64,000 nucleotides of DNA from Candidatus Gastranaerophilales bacterium (lineage in GTDB: Bacteria > Cyanobacteriota > Vampirovibrionia > Gastranaerophilales > Gastranaerophilaceae), in the NCBI GenBank assembly GCA_023662705.1, contig JAMPIM010000004.1, positions 1 through 64,000 of the forward strand, in the 5' to 3' direction. This document shows, piece by piece, positions 23,236-30,933 of this stretch; the first letter of the stretch is position 1; every line of letters starts with the position of its first letter. The notes beneath the pieces were generated by a model that saw only the letters and a program-made list of their open reading frames with translations, ran no database searches and was not told the origin of the DNA. A program made the translations under genes and the position numbers.

Positions 23236-24936
23236 ATGACATACGTATCAGAAAAAGCAAAACAAATCGCACTTGCAAGGCTCGATTTAGTCCACAAATG
23301 GCTTGAGTTCCGCCGAAAATCAAATATCAAAATCCAAGCTGATTATGATTTTGTCAAATTACACAATACAACGGATTCTCATTTAAGACAGGTTTTAGGT
23401 AAAGTCTCTCGCGGTTCACTTCATCGCTGGAATGCAATGCTCGCAGGCTCCGAAGACTACGAAAAACTCCTTCCGCAATACAAGTATTCCAAAATCAATG
23501 AATTCAGAACCACTTTGACCGACGAAGAAATCAAAATCTTTATGAGCCTGCTTTTGCACCCAAACCGAATTTCTATCGGCAAAGCCACTGCCCTCATAAA
23601 ATACAAATTAAAAGAGCAAGGACAGGATTTTATCCCCGCAGACGCGACTTTCTGCCGTTATGCAAAATGGTTTAAGGTGAACAATTATGATAAATGGGTA
23701 CTTGCAAGAGACGGCGAAAAAGCTTTGTCTGATAAGGTTGAGCCTTATATCAAACGTGACGCAAGCTTGCTTGAAGTTGGCGATATTCTTGTCGCAGACG
23801 GGCATAAACTGGCATTTCAGGTAGTAAACCCGTTCACCGGCAAACCAAGTCGTGCAACTTTAGTTGGCTTTTTGGATTGGAAATCTACCGCCCTTGTGGG
23901 TTACGAAATTATGCTTGATGAAAACACCCAGTGCATCGCATCCGCCCTTCGAAACGCAATAATAAACCTTGATATGGTACCGAAAATCGTTTATCAGGAC
24001 AACGGCAGAGCCTTTAGGGCGAAATATTTCACCAAAGACAAAGGTTTTAACGAACTCGGGTTTCAAGGTCTTTATTCAAAACTCGGGATTGAAACGGTTT
24101 TCGCTCGCCCTTATAACGCCAGAGCGAAAGTCATCGAGCGATTTTTCAAAGAGTTTCAAGAAGGTTTTGAAAAACTTATGCCAAGCTATGTCGGAAGCAA
24201 CATCGCAAACAAACCGGCCTACCTGATGCGAAACGAAAAACTCCACTCTGCTTGGCATAACGATTACGTGCCGACCATCGAAGAAACAATAAAAATGATT
24301 GATATGTGGCTGAATTTCAAAAATTCCCAAACTTGCCCCAATGCTCCAAACAAAACTATCGCAGAGGTTTTGGAAGATAGAAAACGCCAAAACATAAAAC
24401 CCGACACTCTCGACGATTTAATGCTTGCGACAGAGGTCAAAACAATTCAGAGAAACGGAGTCAGATTCCTAGGCTGCGACTATTTTGATGAACGGCTTTA
24501 CGGCTTCAAAAGCAAAGTACTAATCAAATACAATCTTTTTGACCTTACAAAAATCAAAGTTTTTACCCCGAAAGGCGAATATTTATGTACAGCAGAACGT
24601 GTCACAGAAACCCACCCGATGGCGAAATTGTTGGGCGATGTCAAAGACTATGAAGACTACAAACAAAAAATCGTTCGTCAAAAACAACTCAAAAAGAAAA
24701 CTGTAAATGCGGTCAAAAACTACTTTTCAACCGAAGAAATAAAATATCTTGAAACCAAAATGGACGAAGAAATTTCACCACCTGTTCAAACCTCGTTCAA
24801 AGAGAGTTCAAAAGCCGTTCGAAATCTGTTCAAAAATAATGCACAAAAATATGAATACTTAATCAAGCACGATCCAAACAACCCTTGGATTGCAGAATTT
24901 AAACAAACAAAGGAGTACCGACTTTTATATGAATAA
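23236..24936 (+). CDS. Mu-type DDE transposase (MuA-like)
   Basis: This 566-residue DNA-joining enzyme has a DDE core that can be assigned: Asp188 in LVADGHKL, Asp255 in VYQDNGRAF and Glu301 in RAKVIERFFKEF. Those motifs, and the segment LGIETVFARPYNARAKVI, match the MuA group. Residues 1-80 (ALARLDLVHKWLEFR...GKVSRGSLHRWNAML) look like the second Mu DNA-binding domain. The first HTH domain usually found at the start of MuA is missing. The C-terminal residues (NPWIAEFKQTKEYRLLYE) are the usual ending. The next gene is the MuB-like partner. An 11-bp iteron array lies inside this reading frame at 24784-24834. AAGGA precedes the ATG. Confidence 0.88.
   Translation: MTYVSEKAKQIALARLDLVHKWLEFRRKSNIKIQADYDFVKLHNTTDSHLRQVLGKVSRGSLHRWNAMLAGSEDYEKLLPQYKYSKINEFRTTLTDEEIKIFMSLLLHPNRISIGKATALIKYKLKEQGQDFIPADATFCRYAKWFKVNNYDKWVLARDGEKALSDKVEPYIKRDASLLEVGDILVADGHKLAFQVVNPFTGKPSRATLVGFLDWKSTALVGYEIMLDENTQCIASALRNAIINLDMVPKIVYQDNGRAFRAKYFTKDKGFNELGFQGLYSKLGIETVFARPYNARAKVIERFFKEFQEGFEKLMPSYVGSNIANKPAYLMRNEKLHSAWHNDYVPTIEETIKMIDMWLNFKNSQTCPNAPNKTIAEVLEDRKRQNIKPDTLDDLMLATEVKTIQRNGVRFLGCDYFDERLYGFKSKVLIKYNLFDLTKIKVFTPKGEYLCTAERVTETHPMAKLLGDVKDYEDYKQKIVRQKQLKKKTVNAVKNYFSTEEIKYLETKMDEEISPPVQTSFKESSKAVRNLFKNNAQKYEYLIKHDPNNPWIAEFKQTKEYRLLYE
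24784..24834 (+). repeat. 11-bp tandem iterons GTTCAAA inside the transposase gene
   Basis: GTTCAAA or a close form begins at 24784, 24795, 24806, 24817 (GTTCGAA) and 24828, exactly 11 bp apart. Eleven is not a multiple of three, so the repetition is in the DNA and not in the protein. It resembles protein-binding iterons, one per helical turn. The same heptamer, reversed, recurs at 30537 and 40022. Confidence 0.7.
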
Positions 24937-25609
24937 GACTTTTGTTAGGACGAACAACGTCAAAAACTTCATCGGACTTGTTGAAAATCTGGTTAACAAG
25001 CCCAAAAACATTCCAAAAATGGGACTTGTGTATGGCGAGCCAGGACTCGGCAAAACGCAAACTGCCCTTTGGCTTGCGTGCAAGTACGATGGGATTTATC
25101 TTCGAGCTTCAAACCTTATGACAGGCAGATGGCTTCTTGACGGCTTGATAAAAGAAATGGACGAATTGCCAAGATACCTGACTTCGGACAATTTCAACCT
25201 TGTTGTGAAAAAACTTAAAGCTAACCCGAAAGTAATTTTTATTGACGAAATCGATTATCTTATGAACTATTTTAAGACCGTCGAAATCCTGCGGGATCTG
25301 CACGATGAGACCGACTGCCCGATTATTATGATTGGAATGGGCTTGGCACACAGAAAACTTGAACGATACAAACACCTTTATGACAGATTTTCAGAGATTT
25401 TGAAATTTGAAACTTTTGGTGTGAGTGACATCGCTCAAATTGTGAATGAGCTTTCGCAAGTGCCGATTTCTGCCGATGCGGTGGAATATATCCACCAAAA
25501 ATACAACCGCTTCAGACAAATTGTTCAGCTGGTAAATAAACTGGAAACACTAGCAAAAGAAAACAACCTGACTGAAATAAATCTGGAGGTGATTAGACAA
25601 ATTATATGA
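24929..25609 (+). CDS. MuB-like AAA+ ATPase
   Basis: This is a 226-residue ATPase. Walker A is GEPGLGKTQTALWL and Walker B KVIFIDEIDYLM. Its place after a MuA-like transposase and its small size fit MuB/TniB-type target-selection ATPases, which form filaments on DNA and bring the transposase to target sites. The frame opens at 24890, but ATG 24929 is preferred because AAGGAG lies 13 bases before it, although the spacing is long. It overlaps the transposase stop by 8 bases and the next small gene by 4. Confidence 0.82.
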   Translation: MNKTFVRTNNVKNFIGLVENLVNKPKNIPKMGLVYGEPGLGKTQTALWLACKYDGIYLRASNLMTGRWLLDGLIKEMDELPRYLTSDNFNLVVKKLKANPKVIFIDEIDYLMNYFKTVEILRDLHDETDCPIIMIGMGLAHRKLERYKHLYDRFSEILKFETFGVSDIAQIVNELSQVPISADAVEYIHQKYNRFRQIVQLVNKLETLAKENNLTEINLEVIRQII

Positions 25610-25833
25610 ATATTGAGAAATTAGCAAAATACTTAAAGGAATTTACCCTTGATGAAATCGAAATGATAGCCGAATGCGATGTCTTGTCAGAACTTGAAAA
25701 CCTTATTGTTTGTGGCAAATTAACGCTTGAAAACGGAATTTACAAATATCAAGATTTTGAAAACAAAGTTGAGTTTGCTGTATTTACAAGCTCCGAAGCC
25801 GAAAACAACAATATGACTATGAAAACCGTTTAA
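25606..25833 (+). CDS. Small acidic accessory protein of the transposition module
   Basis: This is a 75-residue protein (MNIEKLAKYLKEFTLDE...) whose ATG overlaps the MuB-like stop. The N-terminal half is a strongly acidic helix pair; the second half reads GKLTLENGIYKYQDF. No membrane segment or known domain is visible. Translational coupling to the MuB-like gene suggests a role in transposition or its control. It is unlike TniQ, which is larger and has zinc-binding cysteines. Confidence 0.6.
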   Translation: MNIEKLAKYLKEFTLDEIEMIAECDVLSELENLIVCGKLTLENGIYKYQDFENKVEFAVFTSSEAENNNMTMKTV

Positions 25834-25842
25834 GAAATTTTT

Positions 25843-26178
25843 ATGAAAGATTATGCGGCAAATTTCTGTAAACCCAATACAATAAAGACTTATACGGCAA
25901 TTTTAAGAACGAATGTAATCCCGATTTTAGGGAACAAAAAAGTCTGCGATATTTGTACAGAGGATATTAAAAGGTTTTACGCAATTTGCAAACGGCGCGG
26001 AATGGGTGAAAGACGACTAAAAAATTCGCTCGCACTTTTAAACCAGATTTTAAAATACTGTAAACGCGAAAAACTCGCAAAGACCGATTGTGAATTTCAA
26101 GTGCCTCGATTAACGGACAAAAACAAATTTAGTATTAACAGAATAATCTTTGAGGAAAATATAAATGGCGAAATTTAA
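25843..26178 (+). CDS. Integrase SAM-like core-binding domain without catalytic domain
   Basis: This is a 111-residue protein. TIKTYTAILRTNVIPILGNK, then KVCDICTEDIKRFY and LKNSLALLNQILKYCKREK is the N-terminal core-binding (SAM-like) domain of tyrosine recombinases. The catalytic domain with its R-H-R-Y residues is absent, and the frame ends 60 residues after the DNA-binding helices. No further frame downstream supplies it. It could be a truncated integrase or a domain reused as a DNA-binding accessory. The next gene overlaps its end by 14 bases, so the present ending is embedded in the operon and not simply a break. Confidence 0.6.
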   Translation: MKDYAANFCKPNTIKTYTAILRTNVIPILGNKKVCDICTEDIKRFYAICKRRGMGERRLKNSLALLNQILKYCKREKLAKTDCEFQVPRLTDKNKFSINRIIFEENINGEI

Positions 26179-26572
26179 TAAATTGAAACAGGCTCAAAAG
26201 CTTTATGTACAAGAAAATAAGACACTCTGCGAGATTGGAATGGAACTCAATTTATCTCGCAGGACTTTGTTTTATTGGAAAAAGAAATACGATTGGAACA
26301 AACGGAAATTTGAATACGAGCACGAAAAAGACGCATTCAGCCAAGAATTACTTGAACTTGCAAGAAAAATGATGCGAAAATTGAACAGCGACTTGGGCAA
26401 AAACTCACACACAAATCAATCCGAAATCTATTCTTTTATGAACATTCTAAAAAACATCCCGCTGCTCAAAGAATATGAATCATCTGTTTCCCCATCCAAA
26501 CCAAAACAATCAAACTTCCTCACCCCAGAACACATCCGTGAAATCGAACGAGAAGTTTTGGGGATGGATTAA
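26165..26572 (+). CDS. Helix-turn-helix protein, phage terminase-small-subunit-like
   Basis: This is a 135-residue protein. Residues 8-45 (AQKLYVQENKTLCEIGMELN and LSRRTLFYWKKKYDW) form a classic helix-turn-helix with the sequence style of small terminase subunits and Mu-like DUF1804 proteins. The rest is a charged helical region and a proline-rich C-terminus. GAGGA precedes the ATG. No other phage structural gene is near, so a DNA-binding role in transposition or regulation is as likely as packaging. It is the last gene before a long hairpin. Confidence 0.6.
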   Translation: MAKFNKLKQAQKLYVQENKTLCEIGMELNLSRRTLFYWKKKYDWNKRKFEYEHEKDAFSQELLELARKMMRKLNSDLGKNSHTNQSEIYSFMNILKNIPLLKEYESSVSPSKPKQSNFLTPEHIREIEREVLGMD

Positions 26573-26579
26573 GCCTCAA

Positions 26580-26633
26580 CCTTTTTCAAAGAGTATCATA
26601 CGCCATATTTTTGTGATACTCTGAAGAAAAAGG
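26580..26633 (+). terminator. Long hairpin between the transposition module and the Hachiman genes
   Basis: CCTTTTTC...AGAGTATCA (26580-26598) pairs with TGATACTCT...GAAAAAGG (26614-26633) around a 15-base loop. With its A- and T-rich outer arms it can serve as a terminator in both directions. Confidence 0.7.
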
Positions 26634-26717
26634 GAACAGCATTTACTTTTGTTAACCGAGTTAATTTAAGAATTAAAGCAAATTCTAAATGCATGTGAAA
26701 TATTTAGGAGTAGGGAA

Positions 26718-27509
26718 GTGGTGGATTTTTCGGAAGAAGTATCAATAGTTAAAAATGCGAACATCACATTATGCTTTATAGATAATTTTTTAGATAATTT
26801 AAAAAATCATATAAAAAACGGTTTGTCCATCATTTGTCATGGTCCACACTTAAATAATCCCGAGATGGCTCAAAAATATCCTTTTCATAAAACAATTAAG
26901 AGTTTCAGGGAACGATTTAATAGTAAAACACCTGAAATGCAAAAAGGCATGCTCGGTGAATTACTAGCCCATTTCTTAATAAATAATTATATTGATACAT
27001 TAAAAGTATTTTCGCCATATTTTAATAAAGAAGAAGCAAACATAAGAAAAGGTTTTGATGTACTTTATGTTGATACCTTATCAAATTGCATAAGGTATGG
27101 TGAAGTTAAATCCGGAGAAATACACACGGATAAAACTATTGATGAAACAAATTGTACATTACTATATAATGCTGAAAGAGATTTGGCAGACAAGTTTCAG
27201 AATCCGGATAGGCAAGTTCTGTGGGATAACGCAAAGGTTGATGCTTCATTATACTCTGCCATGGATAATAGTATTGATTTGCATACGCTATTAAATGACA
27301 ATGAAGATACGCATTTATCTAGTGATAAAAAAGCAATACTTGTATCAGTATGTTTCCATGATATCAATGACAAAATCGAAATAGAAAAGATAAAGGAATT
27401 TCATAAACGACATGAGGAAAGACAAGTATTTTCAGATACTGTTATTTTTTCTATTCAAAAGAATACCTTAGAAAAAGTTCAAAGTTTTATGTTGGAGGAA
27501 TGTAATTAA
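26718..27509 (+). CDS. hamA: Hachiman nuclease HamA (DUF1837)
   Basis: This is a 263-residue protein. The middle block GMLGELLAHFLINNYI, then RKGFDVLYVD (Asp114) and RYGEVKSGE (Glu129-x-Lys131), gives the E, D, E-x-K order of a PD-(D/E)XK nuclease and matches HamA (DUF1837, also AbpA). HamA with helicase HamB forms the Hachiman anti-phage system: damaged or altered DNA triggers the nuclease. It starts with GTG at 26718, preceded by AGGAG at 26706. The stop overlaps the ATG of hamB. This stretch is visibly more AT-rich than the chromosome to the left, as expected for acquired cargo. Confidence 0.82.
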   Translation: MVDFSEEVSIVKNANITLCFIDNFLDNLKNHIKNGLSIICHGPHLNNPEMAQKYPFHKTIKSFRERFNSKTPEMQKGMLGELLAHFLINNYIDTLKVFSPYFNKEEANIRKGFDVLYVDTLSNCIRYGEVKSGEIHTDKTIDETNCTLLYNAERDLADKFQNPDRQVLWDNAKVDASLYSAMDNSIDLHTLLNDNEDTHLSSDKKAILVSVCFHDINDKIEIEKIKEFHKRHEERQVFSDTVIFSIQKNTLEKVQSFMLEECN

Positions 27510-29977
27510 TGCAAAATATTAAACTTCAAGACATAAGACAGCTGAGAAATAAAGAAGATCGATTTTTTATATTATATCAAGAATTAATTACTAATACATC
27601 CCCTAATCTAACAGATAAAGATAAAATTTTCCTATTAAAACTAGCTATAATTTTTTTAAATCAAAATGATTCACATATTAATAAATTGGGATATCGTATA
27701 ATAGTAGAATATTCAATTAAATTTAATGATTATGAACCTTTATATGAAATTGCATTATCTCTAGGATATATTCCTATTGCTAAATTTATCGAAGAACACC
27801 ATATTCAAACTGATAAATTTAATGAAAACTTCTTTTTAAATTGGCTTGCTGCTTTTAATGATACTTTTAATAGAAAAGGGATATATTTATCTTGTCAGCA
27901 ACAAAATTTATTTGATACATTCATTAAAAATAAAGTTGAAAATTTAGCTGTAGTTGCTCCAACGTCTTATGGAAAATCGGAACTTATTATAGAAAAAGTT
28001 TTAAACAACTTAGACAAGAAAATCTGCATAATTGTTCCCAGCAAAGCACTGTTAGCGCAAACAAAAAGACGTCTAATTAAAGAAGATTCAATATGTAATA
28101 GTTTTAAGAAAATTGTTACTCATCCGGAATTATTTAAAGGTACAGAAGATAATGTTCTCGCTGTTTTAACACAAGAAAGGCTTCAAGCTCTACTAAATAA
28201 ATTTCCAAACAATAGCTTTGATTTTGTTTTAATAGATGAAGCACACAATATTTTTTCTGATGATGATAGAGCAATGTTACTAGGACAAGTTTTATTAATA
28301 TTGAAGAAAAGAAATCCGAACATCATATTTAACTATTTTAGTCCTTTTATTTCTGATACAAATAGTCTAAAGATGAAACATGCTAATATATCGTTGGTTT
28401 CAAAAAATATATCAGAACAATTAAAAATAGAAAGATTTTATATTTACAATGAAAAAAGTAATAGCAAGCTTATTTTTTATGATCAATGCTTAAACATGCA
28501 GTTTGAACTTGATGATAGTGCAAATCGTACAAATCCAATTGATTTTATTTTAAATAATAGTGGTAGGAAAAATATCTTATATATTAATACTCCTAAAAGT
28601 GTTGAAAATTTTGTTTTAGAATTTATTGAAAATTTACCAACAATTGAAAATATTGAAAATAGTAAAGAATTTATAGCTATTAAGAAATATGCTCATGTGG
28701 ACTATAATTTATTAAAATGCCTTAAAAAAGGTGTTGTATATCATCATGCTGGAATGCCCGATATAATAAAATTATATGTAGAAAAATTGTTTAGTAAAAA
28801 TTCACATTTTAAATATATTGTTACTACTTCAACATTATTAGAAGGCATAAATATCCCTGCTGATAAAATGTTTATACTGGATTTAAAAAAAGGTGATGGT
28901 TATTTAAATAGCTCCCAATTTAAAAATTTAATCGGACGAGTTTGCCGTTTTAAGGAAATATTTGATAAAGAAAATGGAAACTTAAATTATTTAAGACCAG
29001 AAATATATATTGTAAATAATCCTATAATGACAAATAATGCCAATATTACAGCTTTTTTAAAAAAAGTGCTAAATTTAAAAGAAATTGATGATGTTGTGGA
29101 AAATGTCTTGTTAGAAAAATGTGAGATAAATGAAACCAATAAAGAGCAACTAGATAATATTTTAGACCATATTGAAAATATTGAACCTGATACTATTGCT
29201 GATTCAAATATTCAAAAAGCAACATCAATTATTGGCAAACTATGTTATAAACATAATATTCATGATTTCAATATTAAAGAAAGCGAAAATCAACTAATAG
29301 AAAATTATAAAAGCATTCAAACAACTATAAAAATAAGCACGGTTGATGAAATAATTGAAACAATTAATAGTTTATTTTTTAGTAACATAGAACTAAAAAA
29401 TGAGAATATTAAACGTTTTCAAAACAGTGCAGCAAGAAATTTTTATAAAGTATTTTTAAGTTGGAGAACACAAGGTAAACCTTTTAGCTCTTTAATTGGA
29501 CATTTTACAAGTTATTGGAATAGAAATCGTACATATCAAAAATTTGTTTATGTAGGAAGAAGATGGGGAAACGTTAAAAAGTATTCCACTAGTCGCATCC
29601 CTTTGTATATTGATTTGACAAAAGAAAATAATAATTCGCTAATCAATATAGCAATATTAAGAGTTAAGGAAGAGCAAGATTTTGTTGATAATTTTTTGAT
29701 AAAATATATCGAGGTCTTAAACGACTTAGAATTATTAGAGCCAAATCTTTATAATTCTATTAAATATGGAAGCATAAATCCTATTGATATTTGTTTATTG
29801 AAAAACGGCTTTTCTATAGAGCTAACCGAATGTATAACCCAAGAAAAGTATTCACGGTATATAAATTTAGACGTTGAAAACTGTGAAATTATTAGTATTG
29901 ATAAACAAATTCTTAATGATATGGAAGTAGAGAATGAAAATCCTATTTTATTATTTGAGTTAAGATACCATATATAA
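27509..29977 (+). CDS. hamB: Hachiman helicase HamB (DEAD/DEAH family)
   Basis: This 822-residue superfamily 2 helicase has motif I APTSYGKSE (about residues 150-158), motif Ia IIVPSKALLAQT, motif II IDEAH (242-246), motif V TTSTLLEGINIP and motif VI NLIGRVCRF. The N-terminal 130 residues are helical and the C-terminal 300 residues are unique to the group. This is the standard order for HamB, which senses and unwinds DNA and releases HamA. The upstream HamA is fused by a one-base overlap (TAATG). It is close to the E. coli AbpB type. Both genes appear complete. Confidence 0.83.
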   Translation: MQNIKLQDIRQLRNKEDRFFILYQELITNTSPNLTDKDKIFLLKLAIIFLNQNDSHINKLGYRIIVEYSIKFNDYEPLYEIALSLGYIPIAKFIEEHHIQTDKFNENFFLNWLAAFNDTFNRKGIYLSCQQQNLFDTFIKNKVENLAVVAPTSYGKSELIIEKVLNNLDKKICIIVPSKALLAQTKRRLIKEDSICNSFKKIVTHPELFKGTEDNVLAVLTQERLQALLNKFPNNSFDFVLIDEAHNIFSDDDRAMLLGQVLLILKKRNPNIIFNYFSPFISDTNSLKMKHANISLVSKNISEQLKIERFYIYNEKSNSKLIFYDQCLNMQFELDDSANRTNPIDFILNNSGRKNILYINTPKSVENFVLEFIENLPTIENIENSKEFIAIKKYAHVDYNLLKCLKKGVVYHHAGMPDIIKLYVEKLFSKNSHFKYIVTTSTLLEGINIPADKMFILDLKKGDGYLNSSQFKNLIGRVCRFKEIFDKENGNLNYLRPEIYIVNNPIMTNNANITAFLKKVLNLKEIDDVVENVLLEKCEINETNKEQLDNILDHIENIEPDTIADSNIQKATSIIGKLCYKHNIHDFNIKESENQLIENYKSIQTTIKISTVDEIIETINSLFFSNIELKNENIKRFQNSAARNFYKVFLSWRTQGKPFSSLIGHFTSYWNRNRTYQKFVYVGRRWGNVKKYSTSRIPLYIDLTKENNNSLINIAILRVKEEQDFVDNFLIKYIEVLNDLELLEPNLYNSIKYGSINPIDICLLKNGFSIELTECITQEKYSRYINLDVENCEIISIDKQILNDMEVENENPILLFELRYHI

Positions 29978-30017
29978 AATTAAAAAATATTAAATGGTTT
30001 CATTAATATTAAAAGAA

Positions 30018-30251
30018 TTATATTCTCTCAATATACCAATTAGAATTTCCAAAATGGTTAAAGTTCCAATGTAATTCAAAGTAAAAGTTAAATTCCATTG
30101 AATTATTGTCTTTGAAATTATACAAGTATTTATTTAACTGAGTTTTGCGGTAGCTTTCAAAAGCATTTTGAATTTCTTTAGCAAATCTTTTTCTAAATTC
30201 AGGATAAGTTATTTCTAAAGTTTCGCGAGTAAGTTTATTCTTCAAAATCAT
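30018..30251 (-). CDS. Small protein of a two-gene minus-strand unit, unknown
   Basis: This is a 77-residue protein starting MILKNKLTRETLEITYPEF. The longer frame to 30341 is mostly in the overlapping gene and is not supported. It is rich in aromatic residues at the C-terminus (YFELHWNFNHFGNSNWY). No known domain. It overlaps the next gene by 17 bases. The pair follows the convergent HamB gene and is read from the promoter block at 30487-30529, so it may be a small regulatory or anti-defence protein. Confidence 0.5.
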   Translation of the reverse strand: MILKNKLTRETLEITYPEFRKRFAKEIQNAFESYRKTQLNKYLYNFKDNNSMEFNFYFELHWNFNHFGNSNWYIERI

Positions 30252-30441
30252 TAACGTCCTCCATTGGAACAATTTCATCAAGTTCGATATGATAACGTTT
30301 CCCTTTTGGATCAACACAAGTTGCAAACCAAATGCTTCCATCTGCGAATTTATTTTTCCAAGTTTTTATCAGTAATCCGATTTCATTTGTTTGACGGTTT
30401 AAAATCTTTGTTCCAAATAATAAGTCTAAATTTTCTGTCAT
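30235..30441 (-). CDS. Small protein, first of the minus-strand pair, unknown
   Basis: This is a 68-residue protein starting MTENLDLLFGTKILNRQT. The sequence IGLLIKTWKNKFADGSIWFA and the later GKRYHIELDEIVP suggest a small beta-barrel-like domain. The acidic end is EDVNDFEE. Its promoter region copies that of the transposase gene, with 11-bp repeats followed by the TGTGTCG...TGAGAC block. A common regulator is therefore likely. AAAGGAGC lies 7 bases before the ATG. Confidence 0.58.
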   Translation of the reverse strand: MTENLDLLFGTKILNRQTNEIGLLIKTWKNKFADGSIWFATCVDPKGKRYHIELDEIVPMEDVNDFEE

Positions 30442-30486
30442 ATTGTGCTCCTTTCAAGCTACACAATTAATCACTCTTTTATCAAG

Positions 30487-30529
30487 AAACATCAACTGTA
30501 TGTGTCTCAAATCGTATCATTCCGACACA
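30487..30529 (-). promoter_or_regulatory. Promoter block matching that of the transposase gene
   Basis: On the minus strand the order TGTGTCG, AATG, TGAGAC, TTGAT, TTT is the same as at 23149-23192, with two bases fewer in one gap. The outer TGTGTC and GACACA also form an inverted repeat. It ends 45 bp before the ATG at 30441. Confidence 0.5.
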
Positions 30530-30536
30530 AATATTT

Positions 30537-30576
30537 TTTGAACACCTTTTGAACAGTATTTGAATAAGATTTAAAC
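30537..30576 (-). repeat. 11-bp iterons TTTGAAC (minus-strand GTTCAAA)
   Basis: TTTGAAC or a close form begins at 30537, 30548, 30559 (TTTGAAT) and 30570 (TTTAAAC), exactly 11 bp apart. The array lies just upstream of the promoter block of the small minus-strand pair, in opposite orientation to the array at 24784. Confidence 0.65.
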
Positions 30577-30581
30577 GCAGC

Positions 30582-30803
30582 TTAATTTTCAAGTTCTTCT
30601 TCGTGGTCAATGAAGAACGCATTCAATAAATCAGCATCGCATCTCAAATGCTTTACGACCGGAGCAAGATTATAGCACTCTTCAATCTCAGGTTGACTTG
30701 CAACAAAATAATCTATAACAACAACGGTGTTATAAATATTCTCTGCCCATTTGCTCAGCTGTTTAAATTCTTTTTGCGTAATATTTAATCCGACTTTTTC
30801 CAT
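30582..30803 (-). CDS. Small acidic protein, unknown
   Basis: This is a 73-residue protein, MEKVGLNITQKEFKQLSKWA..., with helical character and an acidic C-terminus (DHEEELEN). It has no known domain, membrane segment or signal. It is divergent from the 215-residue gene at 30934, with an inverted repeat (30857-30883) in the gap. GGAGGT about 6 bases before ATG 30803 supports the start. Confidence 0.5.
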   Translation of the reverse strand: MEKVGLNITQKEFKQLSKWAENIYNTVVVIDYFVASQPEIEECYNLAPVVKHLRCDADLLNAFFIDHEEELEN

Positions 30804-30856
30804 CTACGACCTCCTTTTCTTTTTAGGTGTCGTATTCATCACTCGAAGGCAGAATA

Positions 30857-30883
30857 AAATCAAGTACTTTTATTACTTGATTT
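30857..30883. promoter_or_regulatory. Inverted repeat in the divergent promoter region
   Basis: AAATCAAGTA (30857-30866) and TACTTGATTT (30874-30883) are perfect complements with a 7-base spacer. Its place between divergent genes suits a repressor operator better than a terminator, as no T run follows. Confidence 0.4.
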
Positions 30884-30906
30884 GGTAAATTTGCACGAAA
30901 TTTATC

Positions 30907-30915
30907 TGCTATAAT
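30907..30915 (+). promoter_or_regulatory. Extended -10 promoter
   Basis: TGCTATAAT (30907-30915) is a perfect extended -10. The ATG is 19 bases further, with AAGGAG between. No good -35 is present, as allowed for extended -10 promoters. Confidence 0.5.
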
Positions 30916-30933
30916 GATTTTAAGGAGACTATT

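Noticed and set aside
23236..26572. An intact Mu-like prophage
   Set aside because: There are no head, tail, lysis or portal genes; only early-type genes and a terminase-like HTH protein are present.
22905..30600. Exact transposon ends with target-site duplication
   Set aside because: No clear pair of short direct repeats could be seen next to the arrays, so ends are left open.
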